Assembly: GCA_000507305.1 (NCBI GenBank)
Contig: DF240855.1
Location: forward strand, 35,093-99,092
Reading direction: 5' to 3'
DNA: 64,000 nt
Origin: Breviolum minutum Mf 1.05b.01
Taxonomy: Eukaryota > Sar > Dinophyceae > Suessiales > Symbiodiniaceae
Position numbers and translations under genes: made by a program. Below the pieces are notes generated by a model. It was not told where the DNA came from, did not search any database, and saw only the letters and a program-made list of their open reading frames with translations. Positions 48,201 through 54,963 of the stretch are shown here, one piece after another. The first letter of the stretch is position 1. The number at the start of each line of letters is the position of its first letter.

Positions 48201-50295
48201 TGACATTAGCATTGTAGTCCTGTAAGAAAAAAAACATTGCCCAAAATGCACCAATTGGGGGAGGCCAACACCAATGACTTGCCTTGTCACTTTGATTGCC
48301 AGCGGCTAGCACTTTGTTCGGTCAGGAAACGACTTGCTGAAAAAAGGACTCGCAGAGCCGAAAAGAGGCTTCCTTGCACTTTTTCGAATACTCATCCAAC
48401 AGTGCGTCAAACCTGGTATGTAATACATCTATCAGTCGAACCTTTCGAATGTACGTCAACAAAACACACATACAAGTATCTAAAAAAAGTGGTGTATCTA
48501 TCAATATTTTAACAGTAGTTGAAAAATAGATGGCCAACCGTCCCTACATATGGGTTTATTTTTGGACCCTTTAAAAAACCTACTTTTTGGTATCGGCAAG
48601 CGATCACCAGTTTGAGTCAAGCGACCCTTGAATGGGCTCATTGGAGCCTCGTGTGGTCTTCCAAATTTCCAACAATTCGCCCAGCTGCTGCTTTGCCACG
48701 CTCATCCCTGGATGTTTTTTGCTGCCGGCAAAGCCGAAATGTTAGGTTTTTTTGGGGTATTAAAGTATAAAATAACATATTACAAGGTGGGCCCCCCTAC
48801 TAGTTAGACATGGAGATCATGGAGTTATAATCCCTATAAATGGCCCCATAAATGGGTGACTGGGGTTATCACCCTACTGATAACTGGTAGGGGCCCCACT
48901 TTGGATACTAGTGGATCTATGCTACCCTCAAGGATTCAGGGACACATCTGCATCCCATTAAAAAAGCGGGGGACGAACATTACAATGTGGTTGGGTTGTT
49001 ACTAGCACCTGGATTAAAATTTGACAGGAAACTGAAATTATGTGTACAACTTGGAGGAACAATCAATCAAATCAAATCTATCAAGGCCCGACATATTTTT
49101 TAGGGGGGCAGCTTCCCTTGTGATTTGCCAAGACCGGCGTGGGTCAGCGGGTTTTGGACACATTAACCCCCAGTTTGAACCCCGCCTGTGGTGAGATATC
49201 CCCCACTTTCTTTGCATTTTTTTAACCATCATCTATATCGCGTTATCAGGAAAAATAACACATTTTTGCGAATGCACGGATAGTTGTACCATTTTGATAC
49301 ATTTCTCATGCAAATAAAACTCTTGGCTTCTCACCCGGAAATTTAACATGATACCCAAAATAGCCATATTTGAAAAGAGATACATGTTCCAAACCCATCC
49401 TTTTTATATAATTTGGTATCTATCTTAGATTTCAAGGGCATATTTGTGGTACATAATATATCTATCTATACTACCTTTCTAACGAATCCATGAACTCATT
49501 TTTTCCCAACCCATTTCCTGGATTTTCTCGGCCTCGAGCTGTTGGCTCGGGTGAGGCTGTGCGGCTAAGATCTTCCTCAGCGCCGCAAGGGGAACTGGTG
49601 CCTTTGTAGGTGATCTTTACCTCCAAGGTTTACATCCTTTCAAAAAAAAATGGGAGACTCCCCAGTGGGAAGCTTTCGTTTCATTTTAGTAGATTATGTA
49701 TGGGTGACCTATTATTGATCCGGAAGATGGGTGGGTGAAACTTATGATTTTTTACGGTGAAACTCAGAAACCAAATGATACACATGGTGACATGAATGGG
49801 TGTCACAATTGCTGGTCATAAAAGCGAGAAGTCTGTTTGATCTTTTCCCCCTCTTTGCATTGGTCGAGTAGTCTATTTGGATCTCTTACCATCAACCGTC
49901 AGTCAATTCTCCCGATTTGGGCCACTTTGGAAGGGTGTCTTAGGAGTGTAAGAAAACAAGTGGAGAAGCTCTTTTGTGTGGGCGTTTTTTTGTGGTATCC
50001 ACGTTGATGCCAACAAATCTCCAGCTAACTCAAATTGTGGGTTGTAAATTTTCAAATTGATTTCAACAAACTTTGCAAATAGACTTTGGCTGGCCTTGAA
50101 TTTGGTTAAAACATGTTAAAACCCTCAAAATGCCATTAGTTCCATCATTGGGGTCGTCTTTTCCCGGTTGGACATGCGGACATTTGAGAACGAAGATTCG
50201 GCTGAAGATGGATCCTCACTCATGGCCCTACTCCCAGGGGAGCAGGGCGATGCGGCACCAGGTGAATCAGCACCCACCACACGAACTTGGTATGC
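34140..50295 (-). CDS. Locus L1: about 27-exon gene, methyltransferase-like plus possible transposase-like domains
   Basis: A continuous minus-strand series of exons with mostly AG-G acceptors and GT, GC or GA donors. Where I could test them, phases at several junctions fit (for example the joins at 45,943/45,825, 45,714/45,579 and 41,264/41,151). Domain order from the N-terminus: helical N-terminal exons (50.3-45.7 kb), acidic, proline and lysine-rich linkers (45.6-43.7 kb), a Rossmann methyltransferase-like region (42.33-41.62 kb), a conserved post-methyltransferase block (41.47-40.85 kb), linkers (39.2-36.7 kb) and a large C-terminal domain (36.2-34.1 kb). From memory this architecture matches a very abundant, uncharacterised symbiodiniacean family. 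Whether all exons form one transcript is inferred. Several frame breaks (see findings) mean this copy may be a pseudogene. Exons are listed separately. Confidence 0.6.
36731..36940 (-). CDS. L1 Lys/Ala/Pro-rich linker exon
   Basis: Follows the acceptor CTGCCAAG. Encodes about 69 residues of low complexity (AKTAPKPAKAAATPKADGKS, KAEPKPAATPKAGG) ending KKQRA and a stop or donor. A histone-H1-like composition, likely disordered and nucleic-acid-binding. Confidence 0.5.
   Translation of the reverse strand, partial: AKTPPDTAAKAKTAPKPAKAAATPKADGKSKAQPAGKAKAEPKPAATPKAGGTKRGNSNQGPGTKKQRA
37569..37919 (-). CDS. L1 exon, helical/acidic segment
   Basis: Encodes about 116 residues: MEELECKLNRNFMIKPNYPF near the start, an acidic stretch (SVSEDEADGCTGKESDKIF), and a helical end (CINKRVQKLGDLKKRLDTV). 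A GTTTAA donor may follow 37,569. The starting Met may be coincidental, because an acceptor-like GGTAG lies directly upstream. Confidence 0.5.
38398..38451 (-). CDS. L1 54-nt exon
   Basis: Between GGAAAAAG and a GTATGT donor. Encodes IKGIKKFCETRPTFTRLI, phase 0 to phase 0. A short cysteine-containing segment that I recall following the DDYQFMTEDDM block in family members. Confidence 0.55.
38549..38679 (-). CDS. L1 exon with an apparent frame change
   Basis: Begins after TTGTATCTCAG. The first frame reads PVNPLKEKFVKKVQIVHEES then NNKN and a stop. The next frame continues as DDYQFMTEDDMIREGFSE. Both halves look conserved, so one base appears lost or gained near 38,609-38,612. Confidence 0.5.
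38823..39239 (-). CDS. L1 exon, acidic region plus conserved KVPDD block
   Basis: Acceptor ATTCTGACAG, donor GTAATA. First half: EEIKPKRLDQVLAAAAAEVE then a Pro/Glu/Asp-rich stretch (KDDKEDSEEEVPEDQEPP). Second half: CNCRKLKERLRRIF, SFKVPDDLVKEYQ, RLFEKVGCDPERDR. The second half matches, from memory, a recurring symbiodiniacean block of the form KVPxxI...LF(E)K.G.D. A clean phase-0 start. Confidence 0.65.
39240..40637. other. L1 intron region, no exon assigned
   Basis: No splice-supported frame in the minus strand between 39.24 and 40.64 kb. A Gln/Pro/Lys-rich plus frame at 39.08-39.44 kb is antisense to the exon above and is rejected. Confidence 0.4.
40638..40699. repeat. 21-bp tandem repeat, 3 copies
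   Basis: Unit ATGGGCAAACACGCCGCAA(A/T)(C/T), three copies. On the plus strand it would read WANTPQ repeated. It shares the CACGCCGCA word with the 33.6 kb repeat. Confidence 0.9.
40851..41006 (-). CDS. L1 exon, conserved post-methyltransferase block
   Basis: Acceptor CAGCTCCTCCAG. Encodes VDEAIPVKVLFDKMAYQDVW, EDAKVKDCIFYARSSKLLDI and PMEWRDSLPQEL. I recall the pattern WxDAK...YxRxSKxLxIPxEW as a recurrent end of the methyltransferase-like region in this family. The 3' boundary may be a GA donor (CTAT then GAGTTT). Confidence 0.65.
41107..41151 (-). CDS. L1 45-nt exon
   Basis: Acceptor AGCTAAG, donor GTCCTT. Joined to the preceding exon, the split codon gives Gln, and the sequence continues DYTPRFASMILSMR. 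It completes the block that begins SSQLKKSQ. Confidence 0.55.
41264..41472 (-). CDS. L1 exon, methyltransferase-like region, C-terminal part
   Basis: Acceptor CTGCAACAAG; a GTAACT donor after 41,264. Encodes VYKSVFWMKHFGHGTPKRSC then LWSTSWPIAFFNKGRLNRKK and RYTDGGGRKRFKGSSQLKKS. The F-W-M-x-x-F/Y-G-x-x-T-P-K-x-x-x-L-x-S-T pattern and RYTDxxGxxxFxGxSxLxxSQ are, from memory, diagnostic for the family. Confidence 0.7.
41617..41749 (-). CDS. L1 exon carrying the EQP motif
   Basis: Acceptor TTGTCCCAAG; a GTTCCT donor. The split codon with the upstream exon gives Arg-Cys. Reads RCVLLWLLIMAMGGVPLVEQ, PSSSLLNMHFRFRWLVETLG, SLKIR. V-x-E-Q-P occupies the position of the ENV motif VI of C5 cytosine methyltransferases. 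Confidence 0.65.
41876..42049 (-). CDS. L1 exon, methyltransferase-like region with Cys-Ser motif
   Basis: Acceptor AAACCAAG; donor GTGCTA. Encodes RGEPNDLICVMGILCSTWTV, VNAGTSGRDFLTPMGRTEYP and SVASGNMMVSR. The LCS motif sits where PCQ (motif IV, the catalytic Cys loop) would be in C5 methyltransferases. The following GTSGR and GNxMVSR are family-typical. Catalytic competence is doubtful because the Pro and Gln are absent. Confidence 0.65.
42158..42329 (-). CDS. L1 exon with SAM-binding motif I
   Basis: Encodes HGYQVIELFAGKRRVARLGA then SIGLKTTAHDIAYDEAFSTK and MDINEPAGFLF. V-I-E-L-F-A-G is the motif I of Rossmann methyltransferases, and A-H-D-I at the end of beta-2 fits the acidic SAM-ribose contact. 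A consensus GTAAGT lies inside the exon at 42,192-42,197. The frame beyond it still looks conserved, so either there are alternative donors or the GTAAGT is not used. Confidence 0.65.
42657..42760 (-). CDS. L1 exon
   Basis: A strong pyrimidine tract (TTTGTTTGTCCACCCCGCAG) precedes it and a GTTTAA donor follows. Encodes VLPSHMPLVAAFAKYGIAQT then APAERVAGLLPPS. Ala-rich; probably helical. Confidence 0.55.
42950..43067 (-). CDS. L1 exon, Cys-containing
   Basis: Acceptor GGTTTTGTAG, donor GTGACT. Encodes CAADHQSTGGCFEERCLRQK then QDSNAEHAVATTPNYCIK. Four Cys could bind metal. No family match. Confidence 0.5.
43679..44344 (-). CDS. L1 large lysine-rich exon
   Basis: Acceptor TTGTCCCTGTGCAG. About 220 residues, starting VEVGRMQQLGVAAKIKGAE, then a long Lys/Glu/Gln/Ala-rich stretch with several nuclear-localisation-like clusters (KPKRKRKQQ, KPRKSRKAK, KTRKRTK) and ending in a more ordered HKSVRAAFEKVVQHLVSFPS. 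Likely disordered and nuclear. The 3' end may be a donor rather than the visible stop. Confidence 0.65.
   Translation of the reverse strand: MEVGRMQQLGVAAKIKGAEPPEEWAGPPVPSDTKQKRGRKPSTLKKPAAAPKKKATSWYRKNGPEEPDSSDKEKPKRKRKQQPDAPAEQESKPRKSRKAKENEQESQEEKHDAKKLQAKKKARKQMQQAEEAQTVEAAPQKTRKRTKEQVDTTHGSKAKDAKEKGANKRAQEKKVKATFARRAVPQIEPSCTFHKSVRAAFEKVVQHLVSFPSKLEDQFGK
44532..44871 (-). CDS. L1 exon with SPPKEV repeats
   Basis: Acceptor TTTTCCATCCAG. Reads DQDQTLNYEATQAYESYKAQ, then a region with four SPPKEV units, then ENPLANGNKGIPPKTSASLL. Proline-rich and low complexity, a probable flexible linker. The last codons before the stop may belong to the intron (a GC or GA donor near GAGGAG). Confidence 0.6.
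44625..44706. repeat. 18/24-bp coding minisatellite (SPPKEV)
   Basis: Four copies of CTCTTTAGGAGGAGACA-type units in frame with the exon above. One unit is lengthened by six bases. Confidence 0.85.
44942..45070 (-). CDS. L1 possible exon
   Basis: An open frame between the two linker exons reading MDFSVQLLPKPRQQMAERRV then SLMGQRVSKSWDGSLSIKSW. Splice sites are unclear. It could be an exon, or the continuation of the 45.08-45.58 kb exon after an indel. Confidence 0.4.
   Translation of the reverse strand: MDFSVQLLPKPRQQMAERRVSLMGQRVSKSWDGSLSIKSWLG
45080..45579 (-). CDS. L1 exon, acidic Asp/Glu/Gly-rich linker
   Basis: Acceptor CCCCAAAG. The codon split with the upstream exon gives Thr. Reads LSKDSVIARLIKILSVHFTA then an acidic Gly-rich region (DNGDGGEEGGDGGEEGDGHD), a Pro-rich region, and ends DALKRLEYLEEIQTLQYL. 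The phase agreement at the 5' junction supports it strongly. The 3' donor is not resolved. Confidence 0.65.
45714..45825 (-). CDS. L1 112-nt exon
   Basis: Acceptor CCTGCCCCTGCAG, donor GTAAGA. Begins in phase 0, matching the upstream exon's end. Encodes ITAFKESLHIPENVSLTHCE then THAIKAFVSKLIRMHDG. Helical and compact. Confidence 0.7.
45943..46188 (-). CDS. L1 246-nt exon
   Basis: No internal Met-initiated frame is needed; it is open throughout, ending GAG then GTGGGG. Encodes about 82 residues including CEKPVNPLEGLRDDFDEHSA, IRKFVLSEKALLRWVAPNKV and WCPAAPDRKTVPVGWLKME. Phase 0 to phase 0 (82 codons). A well-formed globular-looking segment. Confidence 0.7.
46970..47221 (-). CDS. L1 exon, with a homopolymer frame change
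   Basis: Acceptor GTGACCTGTAG. Encodes EILSLEKAKIIVENFESRGV, AFHLSNFIRKWEETVASPLT and NLSESFAPLLLPN. A run of nine A (plus strand, about 47,026-47,034) follows. Shifting frame there gives SAAEGEAAEEAPKH. Either a splice junction or an indel in the A run is responsible. Confidence 0.55.
47306..47503 (-). CDS. L1 exon with an apparent frame change
   Basis: Acceptor TTGTTCTAG, donor GTAAAA. First frame: VDFWAMQFAPGAKEVLTPQG then ARTFICDPNN. Second frame: CYITNLFGRLGENDARVVLS and ASQSTMAKGYSRRIL. The join falls near 47,413-47,422 without room for an intron, which suggests a one-base indel. Confidence 0.55.
47967..48171 (-). CDS. L1 exon, conserved with L2, with an apparent frame change
   Basis: Acceptor CCTCCTTTCAG; donor GTGAAG. 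First frame: KIGGFPFFKQSITFLGKTLT then IPEDPMVLAVIRWAGFPIDG. Second frame: WVIAVPRNETSCIEKIFYET then MPAEK. The last part matches L2 at 61.07-61.12 kb (RIEKVFFETMPSDK). The frames meet near 48,036-48,046. Confidence 0.6.
48334..48412 (-). CDS. L1 exon
   Basis: Acceptor TACATACCAG, donor GTCGTT. Encodes FDALLDEYSKKCKEASFRLC then ESFFQQ. An amphipathic helix. Confidence 0.5.
48413..49517. other. L1 intron with MITE-like sequence near 48.79-48.90 kb
   Basis: No exon found. At about 48,790-48,900 a GGGCCCC / GGGGCCC inverted pair encloses TTATAATCCCTATAAATGG- and GGGTTATCACCC-type blocks, resembling the M4 elements. Confidence 0.4.
49518..49601 (-). CDS. L1 84-nt exon, GA donor
   Basis: Acceptor CCTACAAAG. 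Exactly 28 codons: APVPLAALRKILAAQPHPSQ then QLEAEKIQ. Followed by GAAATG, so a GA-type donor is implied. GC-rich relative to its flanks. Confidence 0.55.
50128..50295 (-). CDS. L1 most upstream assigned exon (Ser-rich)
   Basis: Acceptor ATGGGACAG. Encodes AYQVRVVGADSPGAASPCSP then GSRAMSEDPSSAESSFSNVR and MSNREKTTPMMELM. Ser/Pro-rich and disordered. A GC donor (ATG then GCATTT) may end it before the visible TGA. The true gene start is further upstream or not recognised. Confidence 0.5.
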
Positions 50296-50355
50296 CTGTC
50301 CCATGGTACACCGTGGCAGGTAACATGGATCACCAAGACAATTACCTTTGACCAA

Positions 50356-51480
50356 CAGTAATGTACAGCGGTATCTGTTAAATCTGTTAAGTTCAATGAT
50401 CCACCTGAGGTTTTAGACCGGTAGGCCTGGTTGGTTTTCAAGCAACGAAGCTGACAGCATTTTCTTGCAAAAAACCATCCAACGCTGCTTCCATTGTATC
50501 GGAAACACCCAGTTTCTGTGGATTCTGTGGGGGCCTAACATGGAATGGATGGCTTCCGTCGACTGGTCCATAACAAAACTTGTGGACCCAAAAAAATCAG
50601 ATGTGGCGGATCCATATTTTACATCCATCAACTGCACCTAGTTTTGGAGGGCAAATCTGTACCTACTTCTGTGTATTCAACGTCAAGTGAATACAAGCAT
50701 TTCCTGATACGTTGCATCTATCCCTGTTCCCCCGTTATCTGTAAATATTGAAAGATGAATCTGGGATCCAAACCATTAAAAATAGAATCGGTGGGTTCAA
50801 CCCGGAAATCCCATCATCGACTTATATGACAGATACATACATAGGCTCGGGGTTGATACCAAAACACATTTATAACCCAAGAGATCTTGCCTTCACAATA
50901 AACAGGCCGCGATTTTTTTAGGTATCGACTGATAGGAGAATGTCTTTTTAGGTATCAACTGATGGTATCTTGGTAACATAAGTCCGGATAAATAAGGCCA
51001 AATTTACCAAGACCCAAGCATTTTACACTTCATACACATACGTCGCATGTCACTTTAAAGGCCTGCCAGCCACCTAGCTACCCCCCGCCTTTAATGCAGG
51101 AGATGTGCAGGCGCCCAATGGCCAACTAGCCATACCTTGTCGGTATGAGACAAACTACAAATTGATATCTGCTGCAAAGTGTTTTTCCGTCAATAGTATT
51201 CTATGCAAATGCACATGTACTGTATACTTGAAAATAAAATGCCACGTTTCCATATCGATGATGTGGCATGCAACGTAACATATTCTTTCCAATATAGTAT
51301 TGCTCATGTCAAACACACAACAGAATCATACATGAATCATAGTGTTTCTTCTGCTGTAGCAGGTAAAATCCATTTCCACCAACTAATACCTTCGCTGGGT
51401 ACAGCATTACCTCTCCAAGTTTGGGGACCAGAGATTTTTTTCGATATGTCAAAGTCGTCGTCAACATGTCAATGTTTATA
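50356..51480. other. No recognisable gene
   Basis: Short unsupported frames only. A duplicated TTTTTAGGTATC(G/A)ACTGAT segment occurs at about 50,914-50,965. Confidence 0.35.
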
Positions 51481-51580
51481 TAGTTGGTGGTTTCAACCCA
51501 TCTGAAAAATATGCTCGTCAAATTGGATCCATTTCCCCGGGTAGGGATGGACATGAAAAATCTTTGAAACCACCAGCCAG
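51481..51580. mobile_element. MITE family M2, copy 3
   Basis: TAGTTGGTGGTTTCAACCCA at the left and TTTGAAACCACCAGCCAG at the right, core GAAAAATATGCTCGTCAAAT with a CCCCGGGTAGGG block. Confidence 0.8.
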
Positions 51581-51931
51581 TGATGTTTTTATGCTAACAA
51601 TTCGAAACAACATCGTTTGAATGGTCTTTCTAAGTGACACCTTCCTTTTGCAGGGAACACTTTCCCAGAAAATTCTATTCAAATTTCTGGGCGACCTGCT
51701 GCTAGGGAGATGAAGGACCCAGCAAATCCAGCATACTATCCAGCCAGTCATTTGTTGGTCCCTCTATGGTCCCTCAATTTTCAGGACCCCTACTGATTAC
51801 TTCAATTGATTGTTTGAAACTCAACCCAAGAAATTCATACTTGCCGGAAAAAAGGGATCAAATTTTCTCAAGTAGAAGACACATCAATCATCTTTAAATT
51901 TGACACTACCCACATCATCACACTTTTCCAC

Positions 51932-52085
51932 TCAAGATCGGTTTAATGGTTTAATGTGATGATTTCTTTCACCATTTTTCGTTTCATCTCTGTCCAAGCT
52001 GCACATATCAGCCTCAGGGGATCCACCGGTTTGCGTCGACGGTGTTTGCGTCGAAGACTTCCTCGCGTTTAAAACCAGGACTGGA
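51932..52085 (-). CDS. Candidate Thr/Ser-rich exon
   Basis: A minus frame open for about 49 codons: RKSSTQTPSTQTGGSPEADM then CSLDRDETKNGERNHHIKPL, ending in TGA. Possible acceptor at AACGCGAG. A plausible C-terminal tail. Unassigned. Confidence 0.35.
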
Positions 52086-52165
52086 CTGGTTCAAACACGA
52101 CATGATAAACGAGAACATACATGATAATACAAGATGAAATAATACAAGATATTCACATATACTAT

Positions 52166-52268
52166 ACAAGTGGTTGAAGCAACCCATCTGAAAAATATGC
52201 TCGTCAAACTGGATCATTTCCCCAAGTAGGGGTGAAAATAAACAAAATACTTGAAACCACCAACTAGT
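52166..52268. mobile_element. MITE family M2, copy 4
   Basis: AAGTGGTTGAAGCAACCCAT to ACTTGAAACCACCAACTAG, core GAAAAATATGCTCGTCAAAC and CCCCAAGTAGGGG. Confidence 0.8.
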
Positions 52269-52753
52269 ATATCAACATATATGCTTGTGCACCATACCAA
52301 CTAGTACAGGATTCTGGTCCATCAAGAGTATCTCCGTCCGGTGCGTTCTATCACCTGAAGCCATCTATGATATGTATGTCCTCCTATAGGGCTGTCTATT
52401 TTGGGGGTCCTTTCACTCTCCCCCTGTGGAAGTCTTTGATCTGACGTTGCATCTACAACAATTTGCATCTATCCCAGGTACTAAGTCGCAAATAACCTCC
52501 GCGTATCTATAGTTTGATATGCCTTGACAGGAGGGATATACCTAGCAATTTGGGTATTTACCAAGTTCATGGAACATCTCCTTGAAAATCAGGCAACGAC
52601 ATCAAACTAAAATTCATGAATCATTGCAGCTTAAGGTTTTTGAGCTAACAGTTCGAAGCATATTCCCCCACATCCTTCCTCATCAACTTGGCTTTTTTAC
52701 GGCAAACCTTGCGTTTCTTCAACTAATCAACCTCATGATCTTCACCAACCAAC

Positions 52754-52836
52754 CAGGCCAAGCATCTCTTCGATGCGTTCGATGCGCCGCTCGGGGCTGA
52801 CGCTACGGCAGCGTCCTTCACGTTCAACCTTTTCAC
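52754..52836 (-). CDS. Candidate internal exon, Arg/Glu or Ala/Ser frame
   Basis: A strong acceptor (CCCCAGTTGTTGCAG) and a GTTGGT donor. One frame reads EKVEREGRCRSVSPERRIER then IEEMLGL. Another reads VKRLNVKDAAVASAPSGASN. GC-rich. Frame undecided. Confidence 0.45.
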
Positions 52837-52875
52837 CTGCAACAACTGGGGTGATCAACAGTTGAGTAAGCAAGC

Positions 52876-52900
52876 TAACAACAACAACAACAACAAAAAA

Positions 52901-52932
<32 letters not shown>

Positions 52933-52970
52933 GCAACAACAACAACAACAACAGCAACAACAACAACAAA
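52876..52970. repeat. (CAA)n microsatellite
   Basis: About 30 CAA units with one A-run and two CAG interruptions. The poly-Leu/Val frames on the minus strand are artefacts. Confidence 0.95.
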
Positions 52971-53389
52971 TATGATAGGACTGATGTATTGTGGGAAAAT
53001 TGCATTCAAAAATAACCCACTTTGTGAACATGATTCATTTCTATAACTCGTAAGTTCCATCGGAGCATCCAAGCAGGTAGCTATGGTGATGATCTTCCAA
53101 CCCCAGCGAGTTGCAAGTACTATGCTGGCTTTCTGAAAAGTAACACATTCTGGTACAAAACATAATTTACAGCCAAAAACCCCCAAAATGACTAGCAAAT
53201 GGAGTTCTAACAAGGCCGTATTTCAAGACTACCCGTAGTCTGGGATATCAAGACCCTTTCAATTTAAGGGCCATGTGTGTGAAACCTCCCTAGGCATTCG
53301 TGCTTTGCAACATTTGCAACTTTACGACCTTTCAAGACAAACCATCAACAAGACTGCATGCACACTAAATCCATCCTGAAATATACCCC

Positions 53390-53525
53390 CTACTCACTGC
53401 TATAGGAAAACCTCAGCTTGATGTTGCCACTGTTTTTTGTTAAGCGCCTCTCTTCAATAAAGTGGCCTTGTTCTGCCGAGGCTCCTGAGACATCTGAGTG
53501 CACTGCATTGGTGGAACGTTGTTGG
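53390..53525 (-). CDS. Candidate terminal exon
   Basis: Minus frame: QRSTNAVHSDVSGASAEQGH then FIEERRLTKNSGNIKLRFSY and a stop. Protein-like composition but no clear acceptor. The plus strand is also open (LFFVKRLSSIKWPCSAEAPE). Confidence 0.3.
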
Positions 53526-53749
53526 TACATCTTCCCCAGGACAGTTGGCAAAATAGAATCTTATACAAGGGCACAATACTACAAAAGAAACCGGGCCATA
53601 CATCATGGGATGTTGGTTTATGGAACCAAATTATCTGAGTGAAATTTCCGTAATCAAAATGAAGGACCTGCCTTTTTTTGGGGAGTCATGTCCTGGGGTC
53701 CATGAACTTTTCAAGCGAGTATTGTTTCAAGTGTGCCTTCAACCAATGG

Positions 53750-53887
53750 TCCAATGGTTGGCTGGTGGTTACTGTTGGTGCAAACGAGCCAGTCCTAAGA
53801 ACCCCTTTTGAAAGGAATTATTTCATGGGGATATTGCGTTGAATAATAAGCTACCAGGACCAACATTAGCCACCAACCAACCATAGG
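53750..53887. mobile_element. MITE-like inverted repeat
   Basis: Left CCAATGGTTGGCTGGTGGTT and right AGCCACCAACCAACCATAGG are inverse, with inner ACTGTTGGTG and CAACATT. About 138 bp, no coding capacity. Confidence 0.6.
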
Positions 53888-54524
53888 TAACAGTCGGATG
53901 GTTCCGTTCTTTTGCCCTTGAGAGACATAGAGGTTTTGGAATACTTGTATAATGGTTTTGTCTCAAACAAGATTCTTGACTATAGACAAAATAATTATCA
54001 GAAATTAATCGTCATAGATCTTCAACCAAGTGCCATAACATGCCATAATGAATCATGTTTCCAGAGAAGAAAAATACTGGGTGAGTCATATCTAGCCAAC
54101 CAATCAATCAATCAATCACCAATTTCCTGAAACTCCACTACCTGTTGGGGTGAGATCACATGATGAGAAAACGTACACATCTATATTGACATAACATGCC
54201 GTGAGTTCACAGATGCTAACGTAATATACAAAGATTTACTTAGGATACTGAGATATTCGCAAACAGTGAACTTTGGAGATTGCCGTCAAACCCGTCTGGA
54301 GAACGAAGCTCTGGAAAATGGCCTCTTCTGGATGTTTCACAAGGAGTGGTATCCACTTTCTGAATCAATTCATATCTATTTGTAAATGGCACTAGGAGAA
54401 GGAAACAACAAACGAGTAGTATCAAACATAATCGCTGAGATGGAACAATTTTACAATTAATCAGTAAACTGGACATCATAGCTGGCTAGATTGTTCAGTA
54501 AGGGAAACTGAATCATACCAACAT

Positions 54525-54735
54525 GTTGGGTCTACCGGGGGGGTTTGCCCGGAATTTTAACATTTGGGGTGGGGTGGGGTGGGGATGATACCGTTCCTTG
54601 CAATTGCACACATCTCGGTGCTACGCAACTGATGTTTCTTTCTTGCACTTGCACACATCTCGATGCTACGCAACTGATGTTTCTTGCACTTGCACACATC
54701 TCGATGACTACGCNCCCCCGGCGGAGCCAACATGT
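54525..54735. repeat. About 41-bp tandem repeat inside CAACATGTTG-flanked block
   Basis: Three copies (the third truncated) of a unit containing TTGCACTTGCACACATCTCG and GATGCTACGCAACTGATGTT. The block is bounded by CCAACATGTTGGGTCTACCG on the left and CGGCGGAGCCAACATGTTG on the right. One N is at 54,714, at the edge of the third copy. Confidence 0.8.
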
Positions 54736-54899
54736 TGTATGCCCTGTAAATTATACTTGAAGACTTTGGGGGACTTATACAGCCGTAAAACGCCATGCAA
54801 TTCATGTCTGTCAATTTGAGCCTCATTTGGAACGATTGGGAGATACATCGTGTCATATCCCAGTTGCCTTGGTAGATGTTGATCTTGATAGCAGTGCTT

Positions 54900-54963
54900 T
54901 GCTAAGCCAAGATGCAATAAGGGGTTTCTTCCTCTTGATGTCCATGGGCGCTGAATAAATCAC
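54900..54963 (-). CDS. P2 exon A
   Basis: Acceptor ATTATTGTGAG. Encodes VIYSAPMDIKRKKP, matching P1 exon A, then diverges and reaches a stop about 24 codons later. The boundary within the divergent part is unknown. Confidence 0.5.

Noticed and set aside
52742..53213. Poly-Leu and poly-Val open frames
   Set aside because: Frames of the CAA repeat. Only the 52,754-52,836 island next to it looks like an exon.
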